The notes: a model not told the origin generated them from the letters alone. Positions 46,699 to 55,721 are shown, counted from the first letter of the stretch. The stretch is DNA of 64,000 bases from Allorhizobium borbori (GCF_014196535.1 NZ_JACIDU010000010.1:62001-126000); one strand, 5' to 3'. Program-made: numbers and translations.

Positions 46699-49616
46699 CA
46701 GCTTTCCTCCGCGGGATTGGGGCTTTCCACCTTGCGGACCCGGTAGGTGCGGATCGACTGGTGGGCGATGGCGATGAGGATAAGCACGGTGGCGCCGACG
46801 ACCAGCATGAACACGCCGAGATCGAAGATCAGTGCGGTTGCCGCCGGAACCTTGCCGATGAACGGCAGTTCGAGATAGCGCGAATGCGTGGTCAGGAACG
46901 GGTAGCCGAGGATCAGCGCGCCGAAACCGGTGGCGAATGCCGTCAGAAGGCCGGCACCCATCCAGCGCAGCGGCAGGATGCGGATGCGATCTTCCGCCCA
47001 GCGCGTGCCACCGGCCAGATATTGCAGCAGGAAGGCGATCGCCATGGTGATGCCGGCCGAGAAGCCGCCGCCGGGCATGTCGTGGCCGCGCATGAAGAGA
47101 TAGACGGCAAGCACGATGACGACCGGAAACAGCCATTGCATGATGACCGAGGGCACCAGCAGGTAATCGCGCACGGTATCGCCGATGTCGCGGTTGGGTC
47201 TTGCGTCATCGAAGGCGTTCTGGATGCGCTGCTGTTCCGGTTTGTTGATCGAATCCGCCGCAGGTCGGAATCGGCGCAGCAGCGCGAAGACGGTGAGCGC
47301 CACGATGCCGAGAACGGTGATTTCGCCGAGCGTATCGAAGCCGCGGAAATCGACCAGAATGACGTTGACGACATTGCGACCGCCGCCTTCCGAATAGGCC
47401 TTTTCGAGGAAGTAGTTGGCGATGGCGTCGGGCACCGGCATGGTCATCACCGAATAGGCGACGAGCGCCATGCCCGTGCCGCAGGCAACCGCCAGCGCGA
47501 AGTCGCGGAAACGGCGCAGGCGTGCGGCGAAATTCGCGGCCATGTCGATTTCTTCACGCCGGATCGGCAGCCAGCGCAGGCCGAGCAGAATCAGAACCGT
47601 TGTGACGATTTCGACCAGCAACTGGGTGATCGCCAGATCCGGTGCCGACAGCCACACGAAGGTCAGGCAGGTGACGAGGCCGGCACCGCCGAGCAGCACA
47701 AGGGCTGCCAGCCGGTGATACTTCGCCTGATAGGCCGCACCGAGGGCGCAGAACATGCCGATGGCCCAGAAGGCCGCGAAGACCGGATCGACCGTCTTGA
47801 GCGAGGGCAGGCCCGGCGCATAATCCGAGAAATAGAGCGGCAGGAAGCCGGCGGAAAAGCCGATCGCCGTCAGGATGCGAAGCTGTGGCTGAAGCTGGCG
47901 CGTGCCGAACCGGTTTTCCATCCAGCGGGCCCATTTCCATGACACGGTGACGAGGATGCGCTCGAAAATGCGCTGTCCGCGCAGGTGCCGGAAGGCAGGT
48001 GGCCCATCGTCGCAGCGGGCGAGGTATTTCTGCAGTCCGATATAGAGGATGATGCCGCCGGCGAGCGCGATGATGCTCATGATCAGCGGCGTGTTGACCC
48101 CGTGCCACACCGCGAGCGAATAGTCCGGCGTGCGATCGCCCAGCATGCCGGTCACGCCGGTGTGCAGCAGCGGGCCGATGGAGAGGTTCGGTGCAATGCC
48201 GACGACAAGGCAGGCAAAGACCAGAAACTCGATCGGAAAGCGCATCCAGTGCGGCGGTTCATGCGGCTTGGGCTTCGGCAGGTTGGCCGGCGGCGGACCG
48301 AAGAAGACGGTGTGGATGAAGCGCAGCGAATAGGTCACCGCGAAGGCGCCGGCCAGCGTCGCAATATAGGGCAGCGCCCGGTCGAGGATCGAATCGGCGT
48401 GGGTTTCAACCGCTTCGGCGAAGAACATTTCCTTGGAAATGAAACCGTTCATCAGCGGAACACCGGCCATAGCGGCACTCGCCACCATGGCCAGCGTCGC
48501 GGTGATCGGCAGGAAGCGGAAGAGCCCTGAAAGCTGCCGCATGTCGCGCGTTCCGGTCTCGTGGTCGATGATGCCGGCTGCCATGAACAGCGAGCATTTG
48601 AAGGTCGCATGGTTCAGCATGTGGAACACGGCGGCAACGGCGGCGAGCGGACTGCCAAGGCTGAGCAGCGTGGCGATAAGGCCAAGATGGCTGATGGTCG
48701 AATAGGCGAGAAGCCCCTTCAGATCCTGCTGGAACATCGCGAAATAAGCGCCGAGCAAAAGCGTGGCGATGCCGCAGAAGCCGAGCAGCCAGAACCACTC
48801 ATAAGTGCCAGAAAGGGCGGGCCAGAGCCTTGCCAGCAGAAAGACGCCGGCCTTCACCATGGTGGCCGAATGCAGATAGGCCGAAACCGGCGTGGGCGCG
48901 GCCATGGCATTCGGCAGCCAGAAATGGAAGGGAAACTGGGCGCTCTTCGTCAGCGCGCCGATCAGGATGAGGACAAGCGCCGTCAGATAGAGATTGTGGC
49001 CGCGAATGAGGTCGCCGGAGGCGAGAACCGTGTCCAGATCGTAGGAGCCGACGATATGGCCGATGACGAGTACACCGGCCAGCAGGCAGAAGCCGCCGAT
49101 GCCGGTTACGGTCAGCGCCATGCGGGCGCCGTCGCGGGCATTGGCGTTGTGGTGCCAGTAACCGATCAGCAGGAAGGAGAAGAGGCTCGTCAACTCCCAG
49201 AAGATTGAAAGCAGAATGAGGTTTCCGGACAGAACGATGCCGAGCATGGCGCCCATGAAGGCGAGCAGCAGCGAGAAGAAGCGCGCGATCGGGTCTTCAG
49301 ACGAGATGTAGTAGCGTGCATAGACCACGACCAGCACGCCGATCAGTGTGATGATCATCGAGAACAGCCAGGCAAAGCCATCCATACGCAGCGCGAAATT
49401 AAGCCCGAGTTCCGGAAGCCATTCGAGCGTGAGGCGCACGACGCCGCCATTGCGAACGAAGGGGTAGAGGCCAGCGGTCACCAGCAGGGCCGAAGCGGCC
49501 ACCGAAACCGCCAGCCAGGCAGGCAGCACATGCTGTCCCCGTCTCGGCAGAAACGAGGTGGCGAGACTGCCGACAAAGGGCAGGGCCAGAAGAAGGAGGA
49601 GAAAGACGCCGGTCAT
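46698..49616 (-). CDS. mnhA: Na+/H+ antiporter subunit A fused to subunit B (MnhA-MnhB/PhaAB)
   Basis: A 972-residue protein, longer than a single A subunit in separate-gene operons (about 780-800). The N-terminal part carries the ND5-like proton channel (HSATMVKAGVFLLARLWPALSGT). A DUF4040-like segment follows, and the last ~200 residues match the B subunit (ILVDFRGFDTLGEITVLGIVALTVFALLR and GHDMPGGGFSAGITMAIAFLLQYLAGGTRW). So A and B are one gene, as reported for rhizobial pha operons. First gene of the cluster. Likely exports Na+ or K+ in exchange for protons. Confidence 0.93.
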   Translation of the reverse strand: MTGVFLLLLLALPFVGSLATSFLPRRGQHVLPAWLAVSVAASALLVTAGLYPFVRNGGVVRLTLEWLPELGLNFALRMDGFAWLFSMIITLIGVLVVVYARYYISSEDPIARFFSLLLAFMGAMLGIVLSGNLILLSIFWELTSLFSFLLIGYWHHNANARDGARMALTVTGIGGFCLLAGVLVIGHIVGSYDLDTVLASGDLIRGHNLYLTALVLILIGALTKSAQFPFHFWLPNAMAAPTPVSAYLHSATMVKAGVFLLARLWPALSGTYEWFWLLGFCGIATLLLGAYFAMFQQDLKGLLAYSTISHLGLIATLLSLGSPLAAVAAVFHMLNHATFKCSLFMAAGIIDHETGTRDMRQLSGLFRFLPITATLAMVASAAMAGVPLMNGFISKEMFFAEAVETHADSILDRALPYIATLAGAFAVTYSLRFIHTVFFGPPPANLPKPKPHEPPHWMRFPIEFLVFACLVVGIAPNLSIGPLLHTGVTGMLGDRTPDYSLAVWHGVNTPLIMSIIALAGGIILYIGLQKYLARCDDGPPAFRHLRGQRIFERILVTVSWKWARWMENRFGTRQLQPQLRILTAIGFSAGFLPLYFSDYAPGLPSLKTVDPVFAAFWAIGMFCALGAAYQAKYHRLAALVLLGGAGLVTCLTFVWLSAPDLAITQLLVEIVTTVLILLGLRWLPIRREEIDMAANFAARLRRFRDFALAVACGTGMALVAYSVMTMPVPDAIANYFLEKAYSEGGGRNVVNVILVDFRGFDTLGEITVLGIVALTVFALLRRFRPAADSINKPEQQRIQNAFDDARPNRDIGDTVRDYLLVPSVIMQWLFPVVIVLAVYLFMRGHDMPGGGFSAGITMAIAFLLQYLAGGTRWAEDRIRILPLRWMGAGLLTAFATGFGALILGYPFLTTHSRYLELPFIGKVPAATALIFDLGVFMLVVGATVLILIAIAHQSIRTYRVRKVESPNPAEES

Positions 49617-49813
49617 CGGGACTTGGGTTGCTTTCGGTTCTAGCTGAATCGGATTCGGGCATGGAAAATACGCCCGGAATGAGGCATCGCGGTGCTTTCA
49701 CCTTTTGTCTCGCCCCGTCAGTTTTCCGGCTTGGGAGGATTTCCGGCTCTTCGTGGCGATGGTCAGGCACCTGCCCGACCGCGTCTGGCGCAGCCGGATT
49801 GCATCACGTCCCG

Positions 49814-50212
49814 TCAGGCCGGAGGGCCGCGCGCGTCGAGCTTTTCCACCTTGGGACGCTGGGAAGCCGCACCTTCAATGGGTGGCGACGCGCCTCGCCG
49901 CGTGAAAGGCGCCAGAAGGACCATGGCCGGCGGCGGCAGAAAATCGACCTGGGCGGAAGGTCGCGCAGCGTGAATCTTGGTGGGCTGGTGCAGCTTGCGG
50001 CACTCGGCCTTCAGGAGGTTACCCGCGGTAACCTCAGGATTCAGAAGAAAAATGCGGGGGGAAACGGGTTGTCCGCTCGATGTGCGCTCGGCTGTCTGCC
50101 CGCAGGGCGCGGAAAAGAAGAACAGAAGGCAAGCGAAGGCGATGGTGAAGGAAAAAAGGCGTGCAGAATGGCCCGCTGGCCTGACTGCTTCTTTATGCCT
50201 TCCGAAAAACAA
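49814..50212 (-). CDS. Small exported protein of unknown function, TTG start
   Basis: A 132-residue frame with a TTG start at 50212 and the strong ribosome binding site GGGAGG six bases before it. The peptide has a charged n-region, a hydrophobic core (LFSFTIAFACLLFFFSAPC) and a Sec-type end near CGQTAER. The soluble tail is Pro/Arg-rich and ends RPKVEKLDARGPPA. Third-position GC rises from about the TTG onward and is low in the 162 bases of open frame before it, which supports this start. I do not recognise a family. Confidence 0.5.
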   Translation of the reverse strand: MFFGRHKEAVRPAGHSARLFSFTIAFACLLFFFSAPCGQTAERTSSGQPVSPRIFLLNPEVTAGNLLKAECRKLHQPTKIHAARPSAQVDFLPPPAMVLLAPFTRRGASPPIEGAASQRPKVEKLDARGPPA

Positions 50213-50664
50213 AAAACACCTCCCGCTCGCTTGTGCGACCGTCCGAATCCTCACTGAAATCAACGATGAAGCCACTATAGGCGGTGGAAAACACGCTTGT
50301 CCAGCATTGCGGGCACAAGAATTTGTGTCCGGCGACTTATTTCGTGACAATGGCCTGCCGCGCGTGCTCAACATGAAGGATATGGTCCCTCAGAAGGGTC
50401 GTGGCCACCTCGGCCTGCTTCATCGCGTCCGTCCGCGTCGTTTGCCTGCGGGTGTGGCTGTCGGGCGGCAGGCAGAGCAGGCCAAGGGCGCGTGCAAAGT
50501 GCGGAGCGGATGGCCGCTGATTCGCAATCTGCAAAACCGGCATGCTCATAACGGGAGGCGGTCTTCCCGGATGAAGGGGTAAACCGAAAAGAGGTCGTCG
50601 GCCCTCGACGGGGTGGCAGGAAATCACGATAGTGTCACCGAAAACCTGCCACCCGGAGCAACCC
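50213..50664. other. Gene-poor stretch upstream of LysE gene
   Basis: About 450 bases with no gene that I can support. A minus-strand frame of 70 codons (50337-50549) has fairly high third-position GC but no ribosome binding site and no domain. Longer plus-strand frames here are low-complexity. No tRNA or repeat is visible. Confidence 0.4.
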
Positions 50665-51306
50665 ATGCCGCAAGCCCTTTTGACCGGTGCCTTTCTCGCC
50701 GCGCTTTTCTATGTGCTCATTCCCGGTCCCGCCTTTCTCGCCCTGCTCGGTATCGGCGCGGGGCAGGGCCGGCGGGCCGGTGCCTTCTTCATGTCGGGCC
50801 ATCTGGTCGGCGATCTCGTCTGGTCGGCGCTGGCGCTGGTGGCAATCATCGGTGCGAAGTCGCTTGGCACCACGCTGTTCGACGTGCTGGGCCTTGCCTG
50901 CGGCTTCTATCTCGCCTGGATCGGCTGGAAGGCGTTCAACGCCAAGCCGCGCGGCGACGGGCGTTCGATGCTGGAAGTCGAGCGGCCCTTCCGCCGCGGT
51001 CTCATCTTCGGGCTGACCAATCCCAAGGGCTATCCGGTGGCGCTTGCCACCTTTACCGCGTTGATGGCCGGCGCCGCCGATCAACTGGAATTCTCCGCCC
51101 TGCCGATCCTGCTGGCCGTGTCGTTTCTCGGCTTCCTGATGGCGGATATCATCCTCATCGGCGTGATCGGCGCCGGCGTCGTGCGGCGATTCTACCGGAA
51201 ATACGAGGCGGTCATCGTCAAATGCTCAGGCCTGCTGTTCATGGGCTTCGCCGTGCAGGCGCTGTGGCATTCCGCCCCCGGCCTTCTCGGCTGGCGGCGT
51301 GCCTGA
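50665..51306 (+). CDS. LysE/RhtB-family amino acid exporter
   Basis: A 213-residue membrane protein with about six hydrophobic segments. The N-terminal signature GAFLAALFYVLIPGPAFLALLGIGAGQGRRAG is typical of LysE/RhtB exporters. The later NPKGYPVALATFTALM also fits. Substrate (amino acid or similar) cannot be assigned. ATG 50665 follows GGAG. Confidence 0.87.
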   Translation: MPQALLTGAFLAALFYVLIPGPAFLALLGIGAGQGRRAGAFFMSGHLVGDLVWSALALVAIIGAKSLGTTLFDVLGLACGFYLAWIGWKAFNAKPRGDGRSMLEVERPFRRGLIFGLTNPKGYPVALATFTALMAGAADQLEFSALPILLAVSFLGFLMADIILIGVIGAGVVRRFYRKYEAVIVKCSGLLFMGFAVQALWHSAPGLLGWRRA

Positions 51307-51362
51307 GTGCAGTCAGGCAAGGCAGGGTTGAGCTTATTGCGGATACTCATGCCCGCCTGACT

Positions 51363-51385
51363 TGTTATAGACAGGAATAATAACA
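51363..51385 (+). promoter_or_regulatory. Inverted repeat upstream of M3 oligopeptidase, possible operator
   Basis: TGTTAT at 51363-51368 and ATAACA at 51380-51385 form a 6-base inverted repeat with an 11-base spacer. Looser outer matches (CTGA and TCAG) extend it. It lies in the 101-base gap before the gene at 51408. Which regulator would bind is unknown. Confidence 0.3.
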
Positions 51386-51407
51386 GAATCAGTCAAGGGA
51401 GCCGCCC

Positions 51408-53465
51408 ATGTCCGACATCGCAACCGTCAATCCCGCCGTCTTCGCGTGGAACGGGCTTTCCGGCCTGCCACGCTTCGATCTCGTCAAGGATACGGACTTC
51501 GCCCCGGCTTTCGAGGTGGCGCTGGCGCATCACGATGCCGAAATCGAGGCGATCGCCAACAATCCGGCGGAGCCGGATTTCGCCAACACCATCGTCGCGC
51601 TCGAAATTGCCGGCGATGACCTTTCGCGCGTCTCCGCTCTCTTCTGGAACAGGGCCGGCGCCCATTCCAATGATGCGATCCAGGCAATGGAGCGCGAAAT
51701 CGCGCCGCGCATGTCGCGCCATTATTCGAAGATCAGCCAGAACGAAGCCCTGTTCAAGCGTATCGATACGCTGTGGTCGAAGCGCGAGGAACTGGGCCTG
51801 ACGCTTGAGGAAACGCGCGTTCTGGAGCGTCACTGGAAAGGTTTCGTGCGTTCCGGGGCCAAGCTTCCGAAACCGGAGCAGGAGCGGCTGGCCGCCATCA
51901 ACGAGCGGCTGGCAACACTTTCGGCCACCTTCGGCCAGAACGTGCTGGCGGATGAAAAGGAATGGTCTCTCATTCTTACCACGGAAGAGGAACTCGATGG
52001 CCTGCCGGATTTCCTGAAGGATGCGATGGCCGCCGCTGCCCGTGACCGGGGCGCGGAAGGCGGTTACGCCGTCACGCTCTCGCGGTCCATCGTCGATCCG
52101 TTCCTGACCTTCTCCACCCGCCGCGATCTGCGCGAACAGGCCTTCAAGGCCTGGGTGGCACGGGGTTTGAGCGGCGGCAAGACCGACAACCGCGCCATCA
52201 TGCGCGAAACGCTGGCGCTGCGCGCCGAACTGGCCGGTCTGCTCGGCTACAGGAGCTTTGCCGATTTCAAGCTTGACGACACCATGGCAAAGACCCCCGG
52301 CAATGTCGATGCGCTGCTGAAGCGTGTCTGGGGCAAGGCAGTGGAGCGGGCACGCGAGGAAGAGGCGGATCTGGCCGCTCTGGCTGCGGAAGAGGGGCAG
52401 AACCACGAGATCATGCCGTGGGACTGGCGCCATTATGCCGAAAAGCTCAGGGCACAGAAGTTCAACTTCTCCGAGGCCGAGCTGAAGCCCTATCTCCAGC
52501 TCGAAAAGATCATTGCCGCCTGTTTCGACGTGGCGCAGCGCCTGTTCGGCATCACCGCCACGCAGGTTACGGCCCCCGCCTATCACCCGGATGTGCGCGT
52601 CTATGAAATGCGTGACCGTGACGGCAAGCTGTTCGCGCTCTTCCTCGGCGATTACTTTGCCCGCTCCAGCAAGCGCTCCGGGGCGTGGATGAGCTCGTTC
52701 CAGTCGCAACATCGTCTGCCGCTGAAGAATGGCGCCATCGGCGAAATGCCGATCATCTATAATGTCTGCAACTTCGCCAAGCCGGCGGCAGGCAAGCCGG
52801 CGCTGCTCTCGCTGGATGACGCCCGCACCCTGTTCCACGAGTTCGGTCACGCGCTTCATGGCATGCTGTCGAACGTCACCTATCCCTCGGTTTCGGGCAC
52901 CGGCGTTTCGCGCGATTTCGTGGAGCTGCCCTCGCAGCTTTACGAACACTGGCTGACGGTGCCGCAGATTCTCAGGACCTACGCCGTCCATGTGGAAACC
53001 GGCGAACCCATTCCGCAGGCGCTGCTCGACAAGGTGCTTTCGGCCCGCACCTTCAATTCCGGCTTCTCGACGGTCGAGTTCACCGCCTCGGCGCTGGTCG
53101 ACATGGCCTTCCACGAAAACGGTCCGGTGGAGGACCCGATTGCGAAACAGGAAGAGGTTCTGAAGGAAATCGGCCTGCCGAAATCCATCGTCATGCGCCA
53201 CGCGGCACCGCATTTCGCCCATATCTTCAACGGCGGCTATGCATCCGGCTACTATTCCTACATGTGGTCGGAAGTGCTGGATGCCGATGCCTTCGCCGCC
53301 TTCGAGGAAACGGGCGATGCGTTCAATCCGCAGCTTGCGGCAAAGCTGCGTGAAAACATCTATTCGTCCGGCGGCTCCATCGATCCTGAAGAGGCCTACC
53401 GCGCCTTCCGGGGCAAATTGCCAAGCCCGGATGCGATGCTCGCCAAGAAAGGACTTGCGGCCTGA
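51408..53465 (+). CDS. M3-family oligopeptidase (PrlC/Dcp-like)
   Basis: A 685-residue zinc metallopeptidase of the thimet family. The zinc motif is HEFGH at residues 477-481 (DDARTLFHEFGHALHGML), with the third ligand expected in the following FVELPSQLYEHW region. The C-terminal part has HIFNGGYASGYYSYMWSEVLDADAF, typical of Dcp/PrlC. Expected to cleave short peptides in the cytoplasm; no signal peptide seen. Follows LysE and precedes an MFS gene. Confidence 0.92.
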   Translation: MSDIATVNPAVFAWNGLSGLPRFDLVKDTDFAPAFEVALAHHDAEIEAIANNPAEPDFANTIVALEIAGDDLSRVSALFWNRAGAHSNDAIQAMEREIAPRMSRHYSKISQNEALFKRIDTLWSKREELGLTLEETRVLERHWKGFVRSGAKLPKPEQERLAAINERLATLSATFGQNVLADEKEWSLILTTEEELDGLPDFLKDAMAAAARDRGAEGGYAVTLSRSIVDPFLTFSTRRDLREQAFKAWVARGLSGGKTDNRAIMRETLALRAELAGLLGYRSFADFKLDDTMAKTPGNVDALLKRVWGKAVERAREEEADLAALAAEEGQNHEIMPWDWRHYAEKLRAQKFNFSEAELKPYLQLEKIIAACFDVAQRLFGITATQVTAPAYHPDVRVYEMRDRDGKLFALFLGDYFARSSKRSGAWMSSFQSQHRLPLKNGAIGEMPIIYNVCNFAKPAAGKPALLSLDDARTLFHEFGHALHGMLSNVTYPSVSGTGVSRDFVELPSQLYEHWLTVPQILRTYAVHVETGEPIPQALLDKVLSARTFNSGFSTVEFTASALVDMAFHENGPVEDPIAKQEEVLKEIGLPKSIVMRHAAPHFAHIFNGGYASGYYSYMWSEVLDADAFAAFEETGDAFNPQLAAKLRENIYSSGGSIDPEEAYRAFRGKLPSPDAMLAKKGLAA

Positions 53466-53510
53466 CGGTAGCCTGGGCCACTTTCAAGTCGGAAAGAGGG
53501 GGAGTTGATC

Positions 53511-54827
53511 ATGGCTCTGACGGTTGAGAATGCCCTGGAACGGGCCGGGACCGGCGCATTCCAGCGCCGGCTCATCGGCATTTTCGGCTTCGTCTGGGCG
53601 GCGGATGCCATGCAGGTTCTGGCGGTGGGCTTCACTGCCCCGCTGATTGCAGCGTCTTTCGGGCTGACGGTGCCCGAAGCGCTGCAGACCGGCACGCTGT
53701 TCTTTCTCGGCATGCTGGTCGGCGCCTTTGTCTTCGGGCGGCTGGCCGATCGGTTCGGGCGTCGCCGGGTTCTCATCCTCACGGTATCCTGCGATGCGAT
53801 CTTCGGCCTTGCCTCCGTTTTTGCGCCGGATTTCGGCTGGCTTCTGGCGCTGCGCTTTCTGACTGGCATGGCGGTCGGCGGCACGCTGCCGGTCGATTAC
53901 GCCATGATGGCGGAGTTCCTGCCGGCGAAAAACCGCGGGCGCTGGCTGGTGGCGCTGGAAGGTTTCTGGTCCATCGGAACGGTGGCTGTGGCGCTGGCTG
54001 CGTGGATGGTCAGCATTGCGGTTGTCAACGATGGCTGGCGCTTCATCTTTGCGGCAACGGCGTTGCCGGCGATCTTCGGGCTCGGCCTGCGTTTCTTCGT
54101 GCCGGAATCGCCGATGTTCCTGATGAAGACGGGGAGGGCGGAAGAGGCGCGCACTGTCATCGAGGAGATTCTGGCCGAAAACGGCCGTGATGGCCTGCGT
54201 CCCTATGAACGGCTGGTGCTCGCCCATCCTGAGCCCGCCGTCAGCATCTTCGCTCCGCCCTATCTGCGCCGCACGCTCATCATGCTTTCCGTCTGGTTTC
54301 TGGTGTCTGTTTCCTATTACGGCATATTCACCTGGCTTCCCGCGCGTCTGGCCGCGGGCGAAGGTTTCGGCTTCGTGCGCGGTTACGGCTTCCTCGTCAT
54401 CGTGGCACTGGCGCAGGTGCCGGGCTATGTGCTGGCCGCCTATGGCGTGGAAAAATGGGGTCGCCGTCCAACGCTTGCCGGCTTTCTGGCCGCGAGCGCT
54501 TTCGGTTGCCTCCTTTTCACGCTGACGACCGCGACGCCCATCCTGCTTGCGCTGTCGATCCTGCTCATGAGCTTCGCGCTTCTGGGAAGCTGGGGTGCGC
54601 TTTATGCCTACACGCCCGAGCTTTATCCGACCACGGCACGCGCGACAGGCATGGGCACGGCGGGTGCAGTGGCGCGGCTTGGCGGCCTGCTCGCCCCTTC
54701 CGTCTTCGCGCTGGTGGCCGCACAGCACCTGTCGCTGGCCATTGCCCTGTTTGCCGGCTTCCTGGCCGTCAGCGCCGCCATTTCCTATTTCATCGACGTG
54801 GAGACGCGGCAGCTCGCCATTGGTTGA
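53511..54827 (+). CDS. MFS transporter, aromatic acid/H+ symporter-like
   Basis: A 438-residue protein with 12 predicted membrane segments. Motifs: WAADAMQVLAVGFTAPLIA at TM1, GRLADRFGRRRV between TM2 and TM3, and LTGMAVGGTLPVDYAMMAEFLP at TM4-5. The layout resembles AAHS/sugar-transporter-like MFS proteins; the substrate is not known. ATG 53511 follows GGGGGAG. Starts 45 bases after the oligopeptidase stop. Confidence 0.85.
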   Translation: MALTVENALERAGTGAFQRRLIGIFGFVWAADAMQVLAVGFTAPLIAASFGLTVPEALQTGTLFFLGMLVGAFVFGRLADRFGRRRVLILTVSCDAIFGLASVFAPDFGWLLALRFLTGMAVGGTLPVDYAMMAEFLPAKNRGRWLVALEGFWSIGTVAVALAAWMVSIAVVNDGWRFIFAATALPAIFGLGLRFFVPESPMFLMKTGRAEEARTVIEEILAENGRDGLRPYERLVLAHPEPAVSIFAPPYLRRTLIMLSVWFLVSVSYYGIFTWLPARLAAGEGFGFVRGYGFLVIVALAQVPGYVLAAYGVEKWGRRPTLAGFLAASAFGCLLFTLTTATPILLALSILLMSFALLGSWGALYAYTPELYPTTARATGMGTAGAVARLGGLLAPSVFALVAAQHLSLAIALFAGFLAVSAAISYFIDVETRQLAIG

Positions 54828-54879
54828 GCCCCGTCGTTTGACTTTTGTCCATGCCGGGCGTACCTCATATCCGTCGAGG

Positions 54880-55075
54880 TTCTGCGATGCCGTCAGGGAT
54901 CGCAGCTAAGAGGGAATCCGGTGCGGACTTTTAAAGTCCAAGGCCGGAACTGCCCCCGCAACTGTAAGCGGCGAGCCGCCTCCACCCCCGGTGGGGTCAG
55001 GGCCACTGGAACACATGTTCCGGGAAGGCTGGAGAACGGCGACGACCCGCAAGTCAGGAGACCTGCCGCGACGAG
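54880..55075 (+). promoter_or_regulatory. Cobalamin riboswitch 1
   Basis: A complete adenosylcobalamin/cobalamin aptamer. P1 arms CGTCG (54882-54886) and CGACG (55069-55073) pair. Conserved core elements are AGGGAATCCGGTG (54910 onward), GCCCCCGCAACTGTAAGCGG, GCCACTGGAA, CGGGAAGG and the B12 box at 55051-55067 (AAGTCAGGAGACCTGCC). It lies 118 bases upstream of the NrdH-like gene, so that gene is probably turned off by B12. No clean terminator with a T run is seen; a CTTC/GAAG hairpin near the ribosome binding site could give translational control. Confidence 0.95.
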
Positions 55076-55192
55076 ATACGTCCACGGGCGGGGTTGTCCG
55101 GCGAAGCGTTGTGAAGGGTGGCTTTCAGGAAAAGCGCGCCCTTGCATTGCCGCATCCCGCTTTTTCGAAACGCCGAACTTCGGGGTGAAGCC

Positions 55193-55534
55193 ATGGCTAC
55201 AGCACAAATGATTGCAAGCGGCCCAAGGGCCGGGGATGCATCGTTCCCATCCGTCATCGTCTACACATTGCCGCTCTGCGCCCGCTCGATTGCCACGATG
55301 CGGGATCTCGCCCAGCACGGTGTCCCTTTCCGCGAGATCGATCTTTCGCAGGATGTGACAGCCCGCGCCCATGTCGAGGCGCTTGGCTATATGCGCGCAC
55401 CGGTGGTGGTCGCCGGCAGCGAGCACTGGGCGGGATATAACCCGGAAGCGATTTCCCGCATTGCCGCGAAAAAAGCCAACCATCGTCCCCCTGCCGACTT
55501 TCGCATGGTTGACGCAGGTTTAACGCGGCGTTAA
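55193..55534 (+). CDS. NrdH-like glutaredoxin-fold protein with a CxxS active site
   Basis: A 113-residue protein that resembles NrdH redoxins: VIVYTLPLCARSIATMRDLAQHGVPFREID, then LGYMRAPVVVAGSEHWAGYNPEAI, with the cis-Pro site APVV and the HWAGY motif. The usual CxxC is CARS here, so only the first Cys remains. About 20 extra residues at each end are not in NrdH. ATG 55193 has GGGGTGA upstream. It sits alone between two cobalamin riboswitches. NrdH normally reduces class Ib ribonucleotide reductase, but the missing Cys argues against a plain dithiol role. Confidence 0.8.
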   Translation: MATAQMIASGPRAGDASFPSVIVYTLPLCARSIATMRDLAQHGVPFREIDLSQDVTARAHVEALGYMRAPVVVAGSEHWAGYNPEAISRIAAKKANHRPPADFRMVDAGLTRR

Positions 55535-55543
55535 CGAGGTTAT

Positions 55544-55721
55544 TGGAACTGGTTCCGCCTTCGGGCGGATGAAAAGGGAATACGGTGAGGGAAACCAAAT
55601 CCGTAACTGCCCCCGCAACTGTAGCCGTTGAGCCTCATTCCATCATGCCACTGAAGATTTCATCTTCGGGAAGGCGGAAGACAAGGCGATGACACGGAAG
55701 TCAGGAGACCTGCCGGTTCCG
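55544..55721 (+). promoter_or_regulatory. Cobalamin riboswitch 2
   Basis: A second complete aptamer. P1 arms GGAACTGG (55545-55552) and CCGGTTCC (55713-55720) pair with one G-U. Core elements AAGGGAATACGGTG, CTGCCCCCGCAACTGTAGCCG and TTCGGGAAGGCGG are followed by a B12 box at 55698-55714, identical to that of riboswitch 1. It sits 180 bases before the btuB ATG, and the leader has no clear gene. Predicted to repress the btuB-F-C-D genes when cobalamin is plentiful. Confidence 0.95.

Noticed and set aside
50337-50549. Minus-strand 70-codon frame with high third-position GC
   Set aside because: No ribosome binding site, no domain and no signal or membrane segment; left as non-coding.
49977-50582. 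Long plus-strand frame in the gap before the LysE gene
   Set aside because: It overlaps the better supported minus-strand exported protein, lacks a good ribosome binding site and shows no domain.
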